From positions 1 to 64,000 of the forward strand of contig CANRAS010000010.1 in NCBI GenBank assembly GCA_947628655.1: DNA of 64,000 bases. Reading direction: 5' to 3'. This document shows positions 49,094 through 58,558 of the stretch, one piece after another. The notes beneath the pieces were generated by a model. It had not been told where the DNA came from and ran no database searches. It was given only the letters and a program-made list of their open reading frames with translations. Position 1 is the first letter of the stretch. Every line of letters begins with the position of its first letter. This DNA comes from an uncultured Clostridia bacterium (GTDB lineage Bacteria; Bacillota; Clostridia; Oscillospirales; Ruminococcaceae). Both the position numbers and the translations under genes were made by a program.

Positions 49094-51961
49094 ATGACAG
49101 ATCTTATTTTGCCAACCGATATGTCGCGCGACAGCAATATATTTTTGATAATCATTGCGGCGGTCGTTTTGCTGTTGGCTTTGGCGCTTGTGGTGTTTAT
49201 TACAGCAACTCACAGGCATATAAAAAACTCCGCTTATCTGGCGCGGAAATATTGGCGTCGGCATACCAAATCTGCGTTTGCGGTTTTGTTTTCGGGAACG
49301 CTTATGTCGGCTATTGTATTTGCGACTATGTTGTCCGCACGGGAAACTGTCGCGCGTGAATACCATAGGACTTTTGACTGGGACGGAAACGGAAACTATG
49401 ATGTTATTATAGCAAACTCCAACGATGAATTGCTTGAAAAAGCCGTGCAGGACAGGAGCGGGTATTTTTACAGCTATGTCAATGTTTACGGACAGCTAGA
49501 AAAAGACGGACAAAGCTATTTATACGGCACAATCTATGATGAACACAACGTTTATCATCTGCCCATTGACGAGGGGCGGTTGCCCGAAACCGCCGATGAA
49601 ATCGCCGTTCCGCGTGTGTTGCTTGACAAATGGTCGTGGGCGGGAAAATGCGGCGACATAATAACGATTGAAGATAAAACATACACGGTTGTCGGGATAA
49701 TAAACGAAGGATTTCTAGGGAGATACGACAATGAATTGACAGAAATTCCCGGTGCTAAGGAAGAAATGAAAGGCACTCCGTACAAAATTCCCTCGCTGTT
49801 TGTTGGAGAAAACGATGAAGAACCGCAGTTTCGCGTGGATATGCTCGCTTATCTTTTCACAAAAGAAGAACGTGCAAATAATGGATACAACCCATTAATA
49901 GACGAGTATGCCCACTATTTAGAAGACATTATTCCATACGGTACGGATCGTTGGTTTAAAGTTTGGGACAAGTCATATTATGGCAGCGGAGGTTCATGGA
50001 TTGATAAACTGCCCTCGGATTTCTTTATGATAATTGCGTATATCAGCGCGGCGGTGTCCATACTGTCGGTGTTTGTCGTGCTTAGAAATGTTTTCACAGA
50101 ACGGCAAGCCAAAATTGAAATGCTGAAAAGAATAGGTATGAAGAAAAGTGCCGTCGGAAATATGTACGCCGTGGAATGTGTGATATTCATTATCGTGCAA
50201 ACGGTTTTAGGCTATCTTGTCGGTTTGGCGGCATACTGGGGGATTTTCCTGTTCAAAACAACCGTCCTCGGAGAAAAGCCGTACAGCGCGTTTACTAATG
50301 ATATTAAACAGGTACGCGATGAAAGAGATCCGTTCTTGTACACGGCGCTGTTATCAGCCGCAGTTGTGATTTTGGGATATGTTATAAATATCATAATAAG
50401 CAAAATTTCCGAGAAAAACCGCGCTAAACTCAAAAAATCGCGCAAACCGCGTTCGCTTGCGGGAAGTTTCAGAAAAATATTCCGTCAAAGCGGAGTTACG
50501 GTGGTTCAGACAATCGCGCTTACTTTAATCTGCTTTGCCGTTTTAATCGGCTTGGCGTTTTATACCGACGAAGGAAAAACGAGTTGGATTGCCGCAATGC
50601 AAAATCCTTATGTAAACGGTATAGACATGGAACAAAACAACATCGCGGAATATTACAACTGCACTCGTCCGATAACGTCGGCGGTCGGCGACGGAGAAAC
50701 AATTCTGCGATTTGTTGATACGAATTACACCGTCGGCATAGGCGACGACCTTGCCGAACAACTCCCCGACTGCACGATTTCATCGGGATATTTGGAGCAG
50801 ACTTTTGTCGCGTCTGACGAGGAAAAATATCTTCCGCAGGATTTGTTTGACACATCGGACGATACCTACAGAAAACTCGTATTGAATTATAGCGACAAGG
50901 AACAGCAAAACTTCTTTGACGAGGGAAATATCGGCTCGAAGTACCTGTATCAAGCTAAAACAAAGCTATTAGACAGCCGAACTATCGCAACGCTTTCGGA
51001 ATACGTTAAAAGCGGTTCAATCAATGTTGACGCGCTGAACAGCGGCGAAGAAATTCTTGTGGTTTACAGACAAGGCGCGGTAATTCCGAAATACGAAGTC
51101 GGCGAAACGCTGACCGTAGGCTCGATTGCCGCATCGGAAAGCGGTTACGGCGTTGGCGGGCTTGTTACCTCCGACGTGAAAGTCGGCGCGGTATTGCGAA
51201 TACCTAATGATAACGAAACTTCCGAACTTATCAAGAAAATCACAAGCGAAACAGAGAGCCGAAATTTCCTTACGACTGTTGCAGGCGCGGAAAAGTCGGG
51301 GTTGCATTGTGCGCGCTACACGGATATTTATTCGTCCGAGCCGATTGACGGCGGTATTTTCCCGTCAACAGCTGAAATGAAATTAACATCGCTCGCCGTG
51401 CTTAAACGTGAAAAGTACATCAAAAAGGCGATACAATATGGCGGTACGACGATGATTTTGTTGGTAATGTCATTGTTAGGATTTTCGGCGTATTTCAACG
51501 GTATCGGTATGAAAATTCGCTTAAAATCTTATGACATTTCAGTTTTAAGAGCGATAGGCACGCCTGTTTCGGCACTTCGGCGAAAATTGATTTTAAGCAG
51601 TATAAAGATACCGCTTATCGCCTCATCTGTAGCATACGGATTAGCACGGCTCGTGCAGTTCATAATGCTTGACGCTCAGCACCGCTATGACGCGCTGTTT
51701 GACGAATTGTATTACGACCCAATAGCAGGCGGTCACATGATTGTTGTGGGAGGTGAACCTCTTCCGGGCGAGTATAAATTAAAGAGCCTGCAACAAAACT
51801 ACTTCCTCGACTATTGTATGTGGGAAGTAAAACTCGAAATCCCTGCGCTTATTTTATTCGCGGTATTGTGCGCCGTAACGTTCATTCTCACCGCAATGGC
51901 GCTGAAGAAATTCCGACGGGATATTGCGTTCGATTTGAGTTCGGGGAGGACTAGGCAGTGA
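49094..51961 (+). CDS. FtsX-type ABC transporter permease, large, copy 1
   Basis: A 955-residue permease with two FtsX domains. An extra N-terminal helix (about 17-38) is followed by the KYWRRHTKSAFAVLFSGTL start of the core and a large outer domain (about 75-300). Three helices lie near 310-430, a helix follows LAGSFRKIFRQSGVTVVQTI (near 465), then comes a second outer domain (500-770) and three C-terminal helices. Such MacB/BceB-like permeases work with an ATPase (gene at 54880), often in peptide or antibiotic export or sensing. A promoter-like leader precedes it. It is paralogous to the next gene, with near-identical last 36 residues. Confidence 0.88.
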   Translation: MTDLILPTDMSRDSNIFLIIIAAVVLLLALALVVFITATHRHIKNSAYLARKYWRRHTKSAFAVLFSGTLMSAIVFATMLSARETVAREYHRTFDWDGNGNYDVIIANSNDELLEKAVQDRSGYFYSYVNVYGQLEKDGQSYLYGTIYDEHNVYHLPIDEGRLPETADEIAVPRVLLDKWSWAGKCGDIITIEDKTYTVVGIINEGFLGRYDNELTEIPGAKEEMKGTPYKIPSLFVGENDEEPQFRVDMLAYLFTKEERANNGYNPLIDEYAHYLEDIIPYGTDRWFKVWDKSYYGSGGSWIDKLPSDFFMIIAYISAAVSILSVFVVLRNVFTERQAKIEMLKRIGMKKSAVGNMYAVECVIFIIVQTVLGYLVGLAAYWGIFLFKTTVLGEKPYSAFTNDIKQVRDERDPFLYTALLSAAVVILGYVINIIISKISEKNRAKLKKSRKPRSLAGSFRKIFRQSGVTVVQTIALTLICFAVLIGLAFYTDEGKTSWIAAMQNPYVNGIDMEQNNIAEYYNCTRPITSAVGDGETILRFVDTNYTVGIGDDLAEQLPDCTISSGYLEQTFVASDEEKYLPQDLFDTSDDTYRKLVLNYSDKEQQNFFDEGNIGSKYLYQAKTKLLDSRTIATLSEYVKSGSINVDALNSGEEILVVYRQGAVIPKYEVGETLTVGSIAASESGYGVGGLVTSDVKVGAVLRIPNDNETSELIKKITSETESRNFLTTVAGAEKSGLHCARYTDIYSSEPIDGGIFPSTAEMKLTSLAVLKREKYIKKAIQYGGTTMILLVMSLLGFSAYFNGIGMKIRLKSYDISVLRAIGTPVSALRRKLILSSIKIPLIASSVAYGLARLVQFIMLDAQHRYDALFDELYYDPIAGGHMIVVGGEPLPGEYKLKSLQQNYFLDYCMWEVKLEIPALILFAVLCAVTFILTAMALKKFRRDIAFDLSSGRTRQ

Positions 51962-51972
51962 TTAAACGCGCC

Positions 51973-52076
51973 TTGTTCGCCTTGCACTATTTTGTGTGCA
52001 GGATTTTGTTCAATCCTACGAATTTTCAGAAATTATCGAAAAAAGTGTAACATTTCCCTAATTTTATAATCTTTAA
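51973..52076 (+). promoter_or_regulatory. duplicated leader/promoter region, copy 2
   Basis: Near-copy of 48890-48992, with the same two hairpins and TATAAT at 52065-52070, upstream of the second permease gene. Confidence 0.65.
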
Positions 52077-52112
52077 TAATAGGAAGAGAAATTTTGAGGA
52101 AAGGAAAAATCT

Positions 52113-54851
52113 ATGAAAACAACCCTTTATCTATTACAAAAATACTGGCGCAAGCACAAAAAAGACCTGTTTGCGGCTGTGTTTTCGGGGACGCTGCTTG
52201 TGGGAATATTGTTCGTAGTTATAATCCTATGGCGGGAAAGCTGTGCGCGGAGTGTGGATTTCCACGAGCGCGGCGTGGGTTCGTATGATATTATTATCTC
52301 AAATTCAAACGATGAAATTCTCGCGGATGTAACACAGGGGAAAAGCGGGTATAAATACGGGTATATAGATGTTTTGGGGGAAATCGGAAACGATGCCGAA
52401 AGATTTTACTGCGGCGTTTTGCATGATGAATATAACCTCTATAATCTCCCCCTTACGGCAGGAAGACTGCCCGAAACATCGCGCGAGATTGCAGCCGACA
52501 GCGATACGCTTGCCGCGCTGCGGTGGACGGGCAAATGCGGCGAGGAAATCACTCTTGACGGCGAAACTTATACCGTAACGGGAATTGTCGGGATAAGCGA
52601 TTCAAACGAATATGTCCGCACGGGGCTTAATGATCCGGCGGTTTCCGTGGGTGAACATCACACGCTCCCCGCTGTAATACTCGGTGACAGCGATAAAACG
52701 CCGATATATCGCGTGGATTTTCTCGGTGATTACTACTGCGGTGAGTTATTGCCGGGCATGGACGGGGAATTGCTTTCAAAAGGTCTGCGCGATAGGCGAA
52801 ACGCTTATGAACTTGCTCTCGCACCAAAATACAACACCGACAAAACATGGATCTGGTTTAATTACCCCGCCGATTTTCTCAAGAACGACACCGCAACGGA
52901 TTTTAACGTTGCAATATCATATATCGGCATAATAACGGCGGTATTGTCAATGTATTTTGTGCTGAAATCGGTTTTTGCAAACCGCGCCGACAGAATGAAT
53001 ATGTTAAGGCGGATAGGAATGAACGGCAGGGCGTTCGCTAAGTTTTACGCCTTGGAATGTGCCTTTTTGACAGCCGTGCAGACTATAGCGGGATTGGCGC
53101 TCGGAAATGCTGTTTACGGCGGGATTTTCGCGTATAAGGTTTTCATACTCGGAGAGCGCCCCGTAAGCGGGTATTTTAACAGCTATAAAATAAGCGGCGT
53201 ATCGCGCGATCCGTTTTTATATGCCGTTTGCTTTTCGATAATATCGTTTATATCGGCATATCTTCTATGCGTTCTCACCTCCAAAACGAAACAGAAAAAA
53301 CTGCGCGGGCATAAAAAGCCCCGCTCGCTTGCTCGGTGTATAGAACGCTCGTTTTCGCAGGGCGGGGTTGCCGTAATCCAGACAATAGCGCTGACGCTGA
53401 TTTGCTTTTCGGTTATCATGGGGTGCCTGTTCTATTCGGAAAGCGCAAAGGCAGACATAGAAAACAGAATATTGGGAATAGACGGCAAAATTAACGAACT
53501 CGGCACGGGCTTAATGACCGAAACGGACTATAGGGTCGGCGAAAACGGCGTTGATATGAACACCGAGGGAATTGCGGAATACTATCGCTGTTCAGCGCCG
53601 ATGGTGAACGGCGTAGGACATATGGACAATTCCCGCGACAGGAATATCCTGTATGTAAATGCCGACAGCACAAAGGGATTTGGAGATGACACCGCCGAAA
53701 AACTCCCGCCCGATACTGTTTCATTCGGCACAATGGAATATGTGTTTTTAGCGTCCGACGAGCCTGTGAACGCCTACGGCGCTGAAATCGACCTGTCGAA
53801 CGAGGAAGTCCGAAATCTGCTTATTCAGATGAACTCCGATGAATACAAGAACTTTTTTGACGACGGGCAGTTAGGTTCAAAACATCTTTATCAAGCGCCG
53901 ACAAAGCTTATCGACAGCAATACGGCAAAGCGCCTTTCGGAGTACGTCGCCGACGGCGAAATTGACATTGACGCTATAAACTGCGGCGAGGAAATAATAG
54001 TCACCTACTCGCAGACCGTGCCCCCGTTTGCCGTGGGAAATCGGATTACAATTCATATGGCGGAGTCCAAAAGCGACGGCTACGGAATCGGGAAAATTAC
54101 AGACGCAAATGTTACCGTGGGCGCGCTTGTGAAAATTCCGAAAGCGGAAAATCCCGTGCTGTTTGACGCGGCGTGCAGCGACCGCCAATTCAACCTCGCG
54201 ACAACGTCCGCAGGCGCTTTGGCAATAGGCGCGCCGTGTGCAAATTACACGCAGGCTTATGCGTATGAAGAAGTCGAGGGATCGCCGTTTCCTATCACAG
54301 CAGACCCCGTGGTAACGCGCGTTAAAGATATTCGCCGAGCGGATTTCATATCCAAAATGACAACGTTCGGAAGTATCGCAGTTCTGTTCATACTAATGTC
54401 GCTTTTGGGCTTCGCGGCATACTTTAACGGCATAGGTGTAAAAATTCGCTCAAAGCGGTATGAGATTTCCGTTCTGCGTGCGGAGGGTATGCCGCTTACC
54501 GCCGTCAGAAAGCGGATAATGCTCTCCTGTCTTAAAATCCCGCTTATTTCCTGCATAGCAGCGTATGTGATGATAAAAGCGATGCAGATTATTACAAAGC
54601 ACATAGCGCTCGTGAATTTCGGTGACGCGTGGATGAACACGTTTAATGACGCCGAGGCGAGTGAAAGACGCCAATATTTAAGCCGCACGCTGTTTTTGAC
54701 GCACTATATGTGGGTTCCGAACGCGGAAATTCCGACGCTTATCGTGTTCGCGGTATTGTGCGCCGTAACGTTCATTCTCACCGCCATGGCGCTGAAGAAA
54801 TTCCGACGGGATATTGCGTTCGACCTGAGTTCGGGGAGGATGAGGCAATAA
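52113..54851 (+). CDS. FtsX-type ABC transporter permease, large, copy 2
   Basis: A 912-residue paralogue of the preceding permease. It starts directly at the core (YLLQKYWRKHKKDLFAAVFSG) and lacks the extra N-terminal helix. The domain order is the same: outer domain, three helices, GHKKPRSLARCIERSFSQGG linker, helix, second outer domain, three helices. The extracellular parts have diverged while the membrane parts and the C-terminus remain close, so the two probably form a heterodimer that recognises a ligand. It is followed after 28 bases by the ATPase gene. Confidence 0.88.
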   Translation: MKTTLYLLQKYWRKHKKDLFAAVFSGTLLVGILFVVIILWRESCARSVDFHERGVGSYDIIISNSNDEILADVTQGKSGYKYGYIDVLGEIGNDAERFYCGVLHDEYNLYNLPLTAGRLPETSREIAADSDTLAALRWTGKCGEEITLDGETYTVTGIVGISDSNEYVRTGLNDPAVSVGEHHTLPAVILGDSDKTPIYRVDFLGDYYCGELLPGMDGELLSKGLRDRRNAYELALAPKYNTDKTWIWFNYPADFLKNDTATDFNVAISYIGIITAVLSMYFVLKSVFANRADRMNMLRRIGMNGRAFAKFYALECAFLTAVQTIAGLALGNAVYGGIFAYKVFILGERPVSGYFNSYKISGVSRDPFLYAVCFSIISFISAYLLCVLTSKTKQKKLRGHKKPRSLARCIERSFSQGGVAVIQTIALTLICFSVIMGCLFYSESAKADIENRILGIDGKINELGTGLMTETDYRVGENGVDMNTEGIAEYYRCSAPMVNGVGHMDNSRDRNILYVNADSTKGFGDDTAEKLPPDTVSFGTMEYVFLASDEPVNAYGAEIDLSNEEVRNLLIQMNSDEYKNFFDDGQLGSKHLYQAPTKLIDSNTAKRLSEYVADGEIDIDAINCGEEIIVTYSQTVPPFAVGNRITIHMAESKSDGYGIGKITDANVTVGALVKIPKAENPVLFDAACSDRQFNLATTSAGALAIGAPCANYTQAYAYEEVEGSPFPITADPVVTRVKDIRRADFISKMTTFGSIAVLFILMSLLGFAAYFNGIGVKIRSKRYEISVLRAEGMPLTAVRKRIMLSCLKIPLISCIAAYVMIKAMQIITKHIALVNFGDAWMNTFNDAEASERRQYLSRTLFLTHYMWVPNAEIPTLIVFAVLCAVTFILTAMALKKFRRDIAFDLSSGRMRQ

Positions 54852-54879
54852 CTACAAGCAAATTTTGAAAGGAGAAAAA

Positions 54880-55530
54880 ATGATCAAAACCGAAAATTTA
54901 TGCAAAACATACGGCAAGGGCGAGGGGAGCGTTTCCGCTTTGAAAAACGCGAACATCAGCGTTTCGGACGGCGAACTCGTCGCGATAATCGGCAAATCAG
55001 GCAGCGGCAAGACTACGCTCTTGAACCTGCTTGGCTGTCTTGACGGGGCGGACGAGGGCAGCGTGTTTTACGGCGAGGACGACGTTACGAAGTTTAACGA
55101 TAATCAGGCGGCGGATTTCAGGCTGCGGCACATCGGGTTTGTGTTCCAGTTTTTCGATTTGTTACCCGAACTTACCGCCGCGGAAAATATCCTGCTCCCC
55201 GCGAAACTCGCGAAAACGCCTGCCGACAAATACCGCGAAATAATCGACGGGTTAGGGCTTGCAGAGCGTATCGACCACTACCCCGCGCAGCTTTCGGGCG
55301 GTCAGCAGCAGCGCGTCGCGATAGCGCGGGCGCTGATAAACGACCCCGAAGTCCTCTTGTGTGACGAACCGACGGGAAATCTCGACGAAAAATCGGGCAA
55401 AGAGGTTATGGAGCTTCTGTTGAAGATGAACAAAGAGCAAGGCAAGACTATCTTGATAGTCACACACGACCGTGAAGTTGCGGCGCAATGTTCACGGGTG
55501 ATAGAAATATCTGACGGAGTAGTTGCGTAA
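54880..55530 (+). CDS. ABC transporter ATP-binding protein (MacB/LolD type)
   Basis: A 216-residue ATPase. Walker A IGKSGSGKTTLLN (about residues 38-50), Q loop FVFQFFDLLPELTA, signature LSGGQQQRVAIARAL, Walker B VLLCDEPTGNLD, and switch His in VTHDREVA. It belongs to the MacB/LolD/BceA clade that partners with FtsX-type permeases. The ATG at 54880 follows GAAAGGAG. Its target is the pair of permeases upstream. A two-component regulator of BceR style at 12460 might be linked to such a transporter, but that is a guess. Confidence 0.92.
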   Translation: MIKTENLCKTYGKGEGSVSALKNANISVSDGELVAIIGKSGSGKTTLLNLLGCLDGADEGSVFYGEDDVTKFNDNQAADFRLRHIGFVFQFFDLLPELTAAENILLPAKLAKTPADKYREIIDGLGLAERIDHYPAQLSGGQQQRVAIARALINDPEVLLCDEPTGNLDEKSGKEVMELLLKMNKEQGKTILIVTHDREVAAQCSRVIEISDGVVA

Positions 55531-55679
55531 ACATAAAGATAAAGGAGCGTACTCCCCGCATACGGCGTGGGAGAGGGTTTATTACTTTGCGCTATAAACT
55601 GATAATATGCGGGAAACCGTTTCCGAAAACTGCCATTTACAACACCGCTCCGCAAAAATTACTTAATTCCTCTTAGACC

Positions 55680-55713
55680 TTGACAAAATTCGCCAAATAT
55701 GGTAGAATATAAT
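55680..55713 (+). promoter_or_regulatory. promoter of small membrane protein gene
   Basis: TTGACA (55680-55685), 17-base spacer, TAGAAT (55703-55708) overlapping a TATAAT (55708-55713). Confidence 0.75.
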
Positions 55714-55753
55714 CAGCCACTTTGTTTGGACTTTTATGGAAAGGAGTAAAGTT

Positions 55754-55969
55754 ATGGTACTTACTATTGTTGGTGTAGTTCTTATGCTCGGAGGTATTGG
55801 TATGCTGATTGGCGGGATTGCGCAGAACGCCAACCCGCTGGTGCAGTTTGTAAACGCTTTTGGTGTCGGTGCGGCGCCCGGTTTGCCCCTTATAATTATC
55901 GGCGCAATTGTCATAGTTGTTGGTTTGGTGCTGCTGATTGTCGGGCTTAAAAAGAAGAAAAACGGCTGA
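55754..55969 (+). CDS. small two-helix membrane protein, function unknown
   Basis: A 71-residue protein with two Gly/Ile/Val-rich membrane helices (about 2-24 and 40-64), a short polar loop and a KKKKNG tail. Glycine patterns such as GGIGMLIGGIA suggest tight helix packing. The ATG at 55754 follows AAAGGAG; an ATG 18 bases earlier precedes that site and is not used. It has its own promoter and terminator, so it is a single-gene unit after the ABC transporter. No family is recognised. Confidence 0.7.
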   Translation: MVLTIVGVVLMLGGIGMLIGGIAQNANPLVQFVNAFGVGAAPGLPLIIIGAIVIVVGLVLLIVGLKKKKNG

Positions 55970-55976
55970 TTACATG

Positions 55977-56002
55977 AAAATCCCCCTGCGGGGGGATTTT
56001 TT
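55977..56002 (+). terminator. intrinsic terminator
   Basis: AAAATCCCCC-TGC-GGGGGGATTTTTT, just after the small membrane protein gene. Confidence 0.88.
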
Positions 56003-56024
56003 ATTGCAGGCGGGAAACGCCTGC

Positions 56025-56312
56025 GTTTGGTAAACGTTTGGTAAACGGCGAGTGTGTCTTAACCCGCATTGCTATCGCATTTTTTGGAAAAGTTTTTTAA
56101 ATTGTGGCAAACGTTTGGAAAACGAAACCTCGATTTTGGTAAACGGTTTGGTAAACGAAAACGAGGTTTTTGGCGAACGTTTGGTAAACGTTTGGTAAAC
56201 GGTGAGTACGTCCAAACCCGCATTGTAAAAGCGTTTTTCAAAAAATATTTTAAAATTTTGGCAAACGTTTGGAAAACGAACTCAAAATTTTTTGGTAAAA
56301 GGTTTGGCAAAC
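56025..56312. repeat. iteron-like array of GTTTGGnAAAC 11-mers
   Basis: At least ten copies of the near-palindromic 11-mer GTTTGG(T/C/A)AAAC or TTTTGGnAAAC: 56025, 56036, 56113, 56134, 56146, 56179, 56190, 56256, 56267 and 56302. Several pairs abut with exactly 11-base spacing. The array contains a large internal duplication (the 56025 and 56179 segments both continue GG.GAGT..GTC..AACCCGCATTG). An AT-rich stretch follows (56313-56363). Confidence 0.75.
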
Positions 56313-56363
56313 AAGAATAAATTATTATTAAATAAAAATATAAAAATAAAAAAATAACAATAA
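56313..56363. other. AT-rich stretch next to iteron array
   Basis: Almost only A and T (AATAAATTATTATTAAATAA and similar), flanked by the iterons and by a terminator-like hairpin. It is suited to easy strand opening. Confidence 0.55.
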
Positions 56364-56390
56364 TTCGGCGCGGTGCGCCGAAATTTTTTT
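56364..56390 (+). terminator. hairpin with T-run before rep-like gene
   Basis: TTCGGCGC-GGT-GCGCCGAA followed by ATTTTTTT. Confidence 0.75.
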
Positions 56391-56511
56391 GGGAAAAATT
56401 TTTTGAATAAAAATGCCGTTCCAAAACCGCCGCAATAATTGTGCAGTAATGTGCAGTCCGCAGAAGTGTATGCTCTAATCAGCGAAAAAAAAGCTGAAAG
56501 GAGTGTTGCTT

Positions 56512-56997
56512 ATGACAACAAAAGGATATGTGCCAATGCCCAGGGAGGTGATGTGCGCGGAATGGTTCAATGACGGCGTTACGCTCAAAATTTACTGCTA
56601 TCTGCTGTTCAATGCGGCGTTCACGGATACGGTTTACATAAACACGATAATCCGCAAAGGCGAATACGCCGCTACGGTATCGCGGCTTGCAAACGATTTG
56701 AAATTATCTTCGGCAGACGTGCGCAAAGGCATACGCCACTTGACAGAAACAAATTACATAACCGTAAATTCCAACACGAAATTCAGCGTTTACAGAATTA
56801 ATTCCCTAGCCGAGGAAAAGACGGCGAACGTTTCCGCAGAACGCCCCGCCGCTCCCGTTCGCGTGCCGACGGCAAAATCTGCGCCGACCGCGCCCCCGCA
56901 AAAGCAAGTTCCCGCATACAAGAACAGTTCAAGCGGAAACTCGTTCACCGTAGACAACGTAATGGCGCGGGTTATGGCGCAGTACAAAAACAAATAG
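56512..56997 (+). CDS. replication-type winged-helix protein (phage/plasmid-like)
   Basis: A 161-residue protein. Residues 1-95 read like the N-terminal winged helix of phage replisome organizers and plasmid replication proteins: a conserved W (AEWFND), VTLKIYCYLLFNAAF, then GEYAATVSRLANDLKLSSADVRKGIRHL and a final wing TNYITVNSNTKFSVYRI. The rest is a disordered Pro/Ala linker ending in a short helix (VDNVMARVMAQYKNK), which could contact a helicase loader. It follows an iteron-like array and AT-rich DNA. The ATG at 56512 has GAAAGGAG at good distance. The replication role is inference. Confidence 0.7.
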   Translation: MTTKGYVPMPREVMCAEWFNDGVTLKIYCYLLFNAAFTDTVYINTIIRKGEYAATVSRLANDLKLSSADVRKGIRHLTETNYITVNSNTKFSVYRINSLAEEKTANVSAERPAAPVRVPTAKSAPTAPPQKQVPAYKNSSSGNSFTVDNVMARVMAQYKNK

Positions 56998-57361
56998 CGC
57001 AAATTTCCCCGCCAAACGGCGGGGCGCTTATGTTTACAGCCCGCGTTTTGCGATTTGCGCAAAACAGCGCCGCGACAGCGGCGCAAATTCGCCGACAGGC
57101 GAATTGCGGGCGGGCGGGCAAAGGCGCGGCACTGGCGGTAAGGGCGCGTTAATACGCTTGGCGGTTACGGTGCGCGGGATAAGGGCGCGGGGCGCTTGAA
57201 TTGAGCCACGCCGAACGCGCCTTTAAAGCGGTAAGGTAGTTTGGAACGGTGGGGGTGGGTGTGCCTTTGGGTTATTGCGCCCCCTTATCGGGCGAGGGCG
57301 TTTTCTCGATGCACCCAATTCGCCCCGTAAGGGGGCGAAGTCGGGTACACTCGAAAACGCG

Positions 57362-57449
57362 ACGGTTTGCCGTCTGAAATTCGCTGTCGCGAATTTCACC
57401 CCGCCTGTTGGCGGGGTCGTTTGGCTAACGCCAAACGACGGCAAACCGT
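57362..57449. repeat. cloverleaf repeat C2
   Basis: Outer stem ACGGTTTGCCGTC/GACGGCAAACCGT; hairpins GAAATTCGC-TGTC-GCGAATTTC, CCCCGCC-TGTT-GGCGGGG and CGTTTGGC-TAAC-GCCAAACG. Confidence 0.8.
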
Positions 57450-57770
57450 GAACGCGCCTGCGCCGCATAGCCCGCGTTTTGCGCTTTGCGCAAAACAGCG
57501 CCGCGACAGCGGCGCAAATTCGCCGACAGGCGAATTGCGGGCGGGCGGGCAAAGGCGCGGCACGGGCGGTAAGGGCGCGTTAATACGCGGGACGTCAAGC
57601 TAATGCGGGATAAGGGAATGGGGCGCGGGAATTGAGCAACGCTAACCGCGCCTTTAAAGCAGTTAGGTGCCTTTGGTCGGCGGGCGCGGGGTGGCTCTGG
57701 GTCATTACGTCCCCTTATCGGGCGAGGGCGTTTTCTCGATACACTCCTACGGAGTGTACTCGAAAACGCG

Positions 57771-57858
57771 ACGGTTTGCCGTCTGACCTTTGCTAACGCA
57801 AAGGTCACCCCGCCTGTCGGCGGGGTCGTTTGGCTAACGCCAAACGACGGCAAACCGT
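57771..57858. repeat. cloverleaf repeat C3
   Basis: Same outer stem as C2, but the first hairpin is GACCTTTGC-TAAC-GCAAAGGTC: both arms changed together. Preceded by the stem GCGTTTTCTCGA...TCGAAAACGC enclosing ACACTCC-TAC-GGAGTGT (57729-57770). Confidence 0.8.
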
Positions 57859-58424
57859 AACGCGCCTGCGCCGCATAGCCCGCGTTTTGCGCAAAGCGCA
57901 AAACAACAGCGCGGCAGCGCCGTTAATTCGCCGAAAGGCGAATTGCGGGCGTACGGGCAACGGCGCGGCACGGGCGGTAAGGGCGCGTTAATACGCTTGG
58001 CGGTAAACTAATGCGGGATAAGGGAATGGGGCGCTTGAATTGAGCCACGCCGAACCTCACCACGTTGTCAGGACGTATTGACTTAAAGACAATCTTTCCG
58101 CGCGCGTAGCGCGCATCTTTATATATACTATGCACTCAGCACTATGCACTGTAAACTGTTACAGGGCGCGGGAATTGAGCCACGCCGAACCACACCGCGA
58201 TGTCGGGGCATATTGATTTAAAGACAATCTTTCCGCGCGCGTAGCGCGCATCTTTATTATACTATGCACTCAGCACTATGCACTGTAAACTGTTACAGGG
58301 CGCTTGAATTGAGCCACGCCGAACCACACCGCGATGTCGGGGCATATTGATTTAAAGACAATCTTTCCGCGCCCGCAAGGGCGCACTTTGAAATCCTACC
58401 TCTTACTTCTTACCTCTTACCTCG

Positions 58425-58485
58425 AAAGTTGCGCCACATAAGCGCGTGTGGATAGAGGCATTTGTTAAGCGGGTGGCGCAACTTT
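58425..58485. repeat. 61-bp covarying stem element, copy 3 of 3
   Basis: AAAGTTGCGCCAC...GTGGCGCAACTTT pairs perfectly over 13 bases; the inner part is CACATAAGCGCGTGTGGATAG. Confidence 0.75.
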
Positions 58486-58558
58486 AACCGCTTACCTCTA
58501 GTCGGTCAACGCTGTGACCCAAAAAACTAACAACTACCAACTATTCTCTATCAACTAC

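Larger units (their letters stand above)
56998..58424. repeat. composite structured repeat array, three units
   Basis: 1.4 kb without genes. Three tandem composites of roughly 420 bp start with TTTTGCG.AAAA hairpins near 57047, 57475 and 57890. Each runs through GCGCCGCGACAGCGGCGC, AATTCGCC...GGCGAATT, a GGCGGTAAGGGCGCGTTAATACGC linker and the GAATTGAGCCACGCCGAACGCG segment. Units 1 and 2 continue with a TCGAAAACGC-type stem and a cloverleaf (57362-57449 and 57771-57858). After 58080 come three AGACAATCT modules (58086, 58218, 58353) in a shorter 132-bp tandem repeat with heptamers. Confidence 0.8.

Noticed and set aside
2499..58485. The 61-bp element as a lysine or other known riboswitch, because of the GATAGAGGC string
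   Set aside because: Far too short for the lysine class, other conserved boxes are missing, and copies do not lie before lysine genes.
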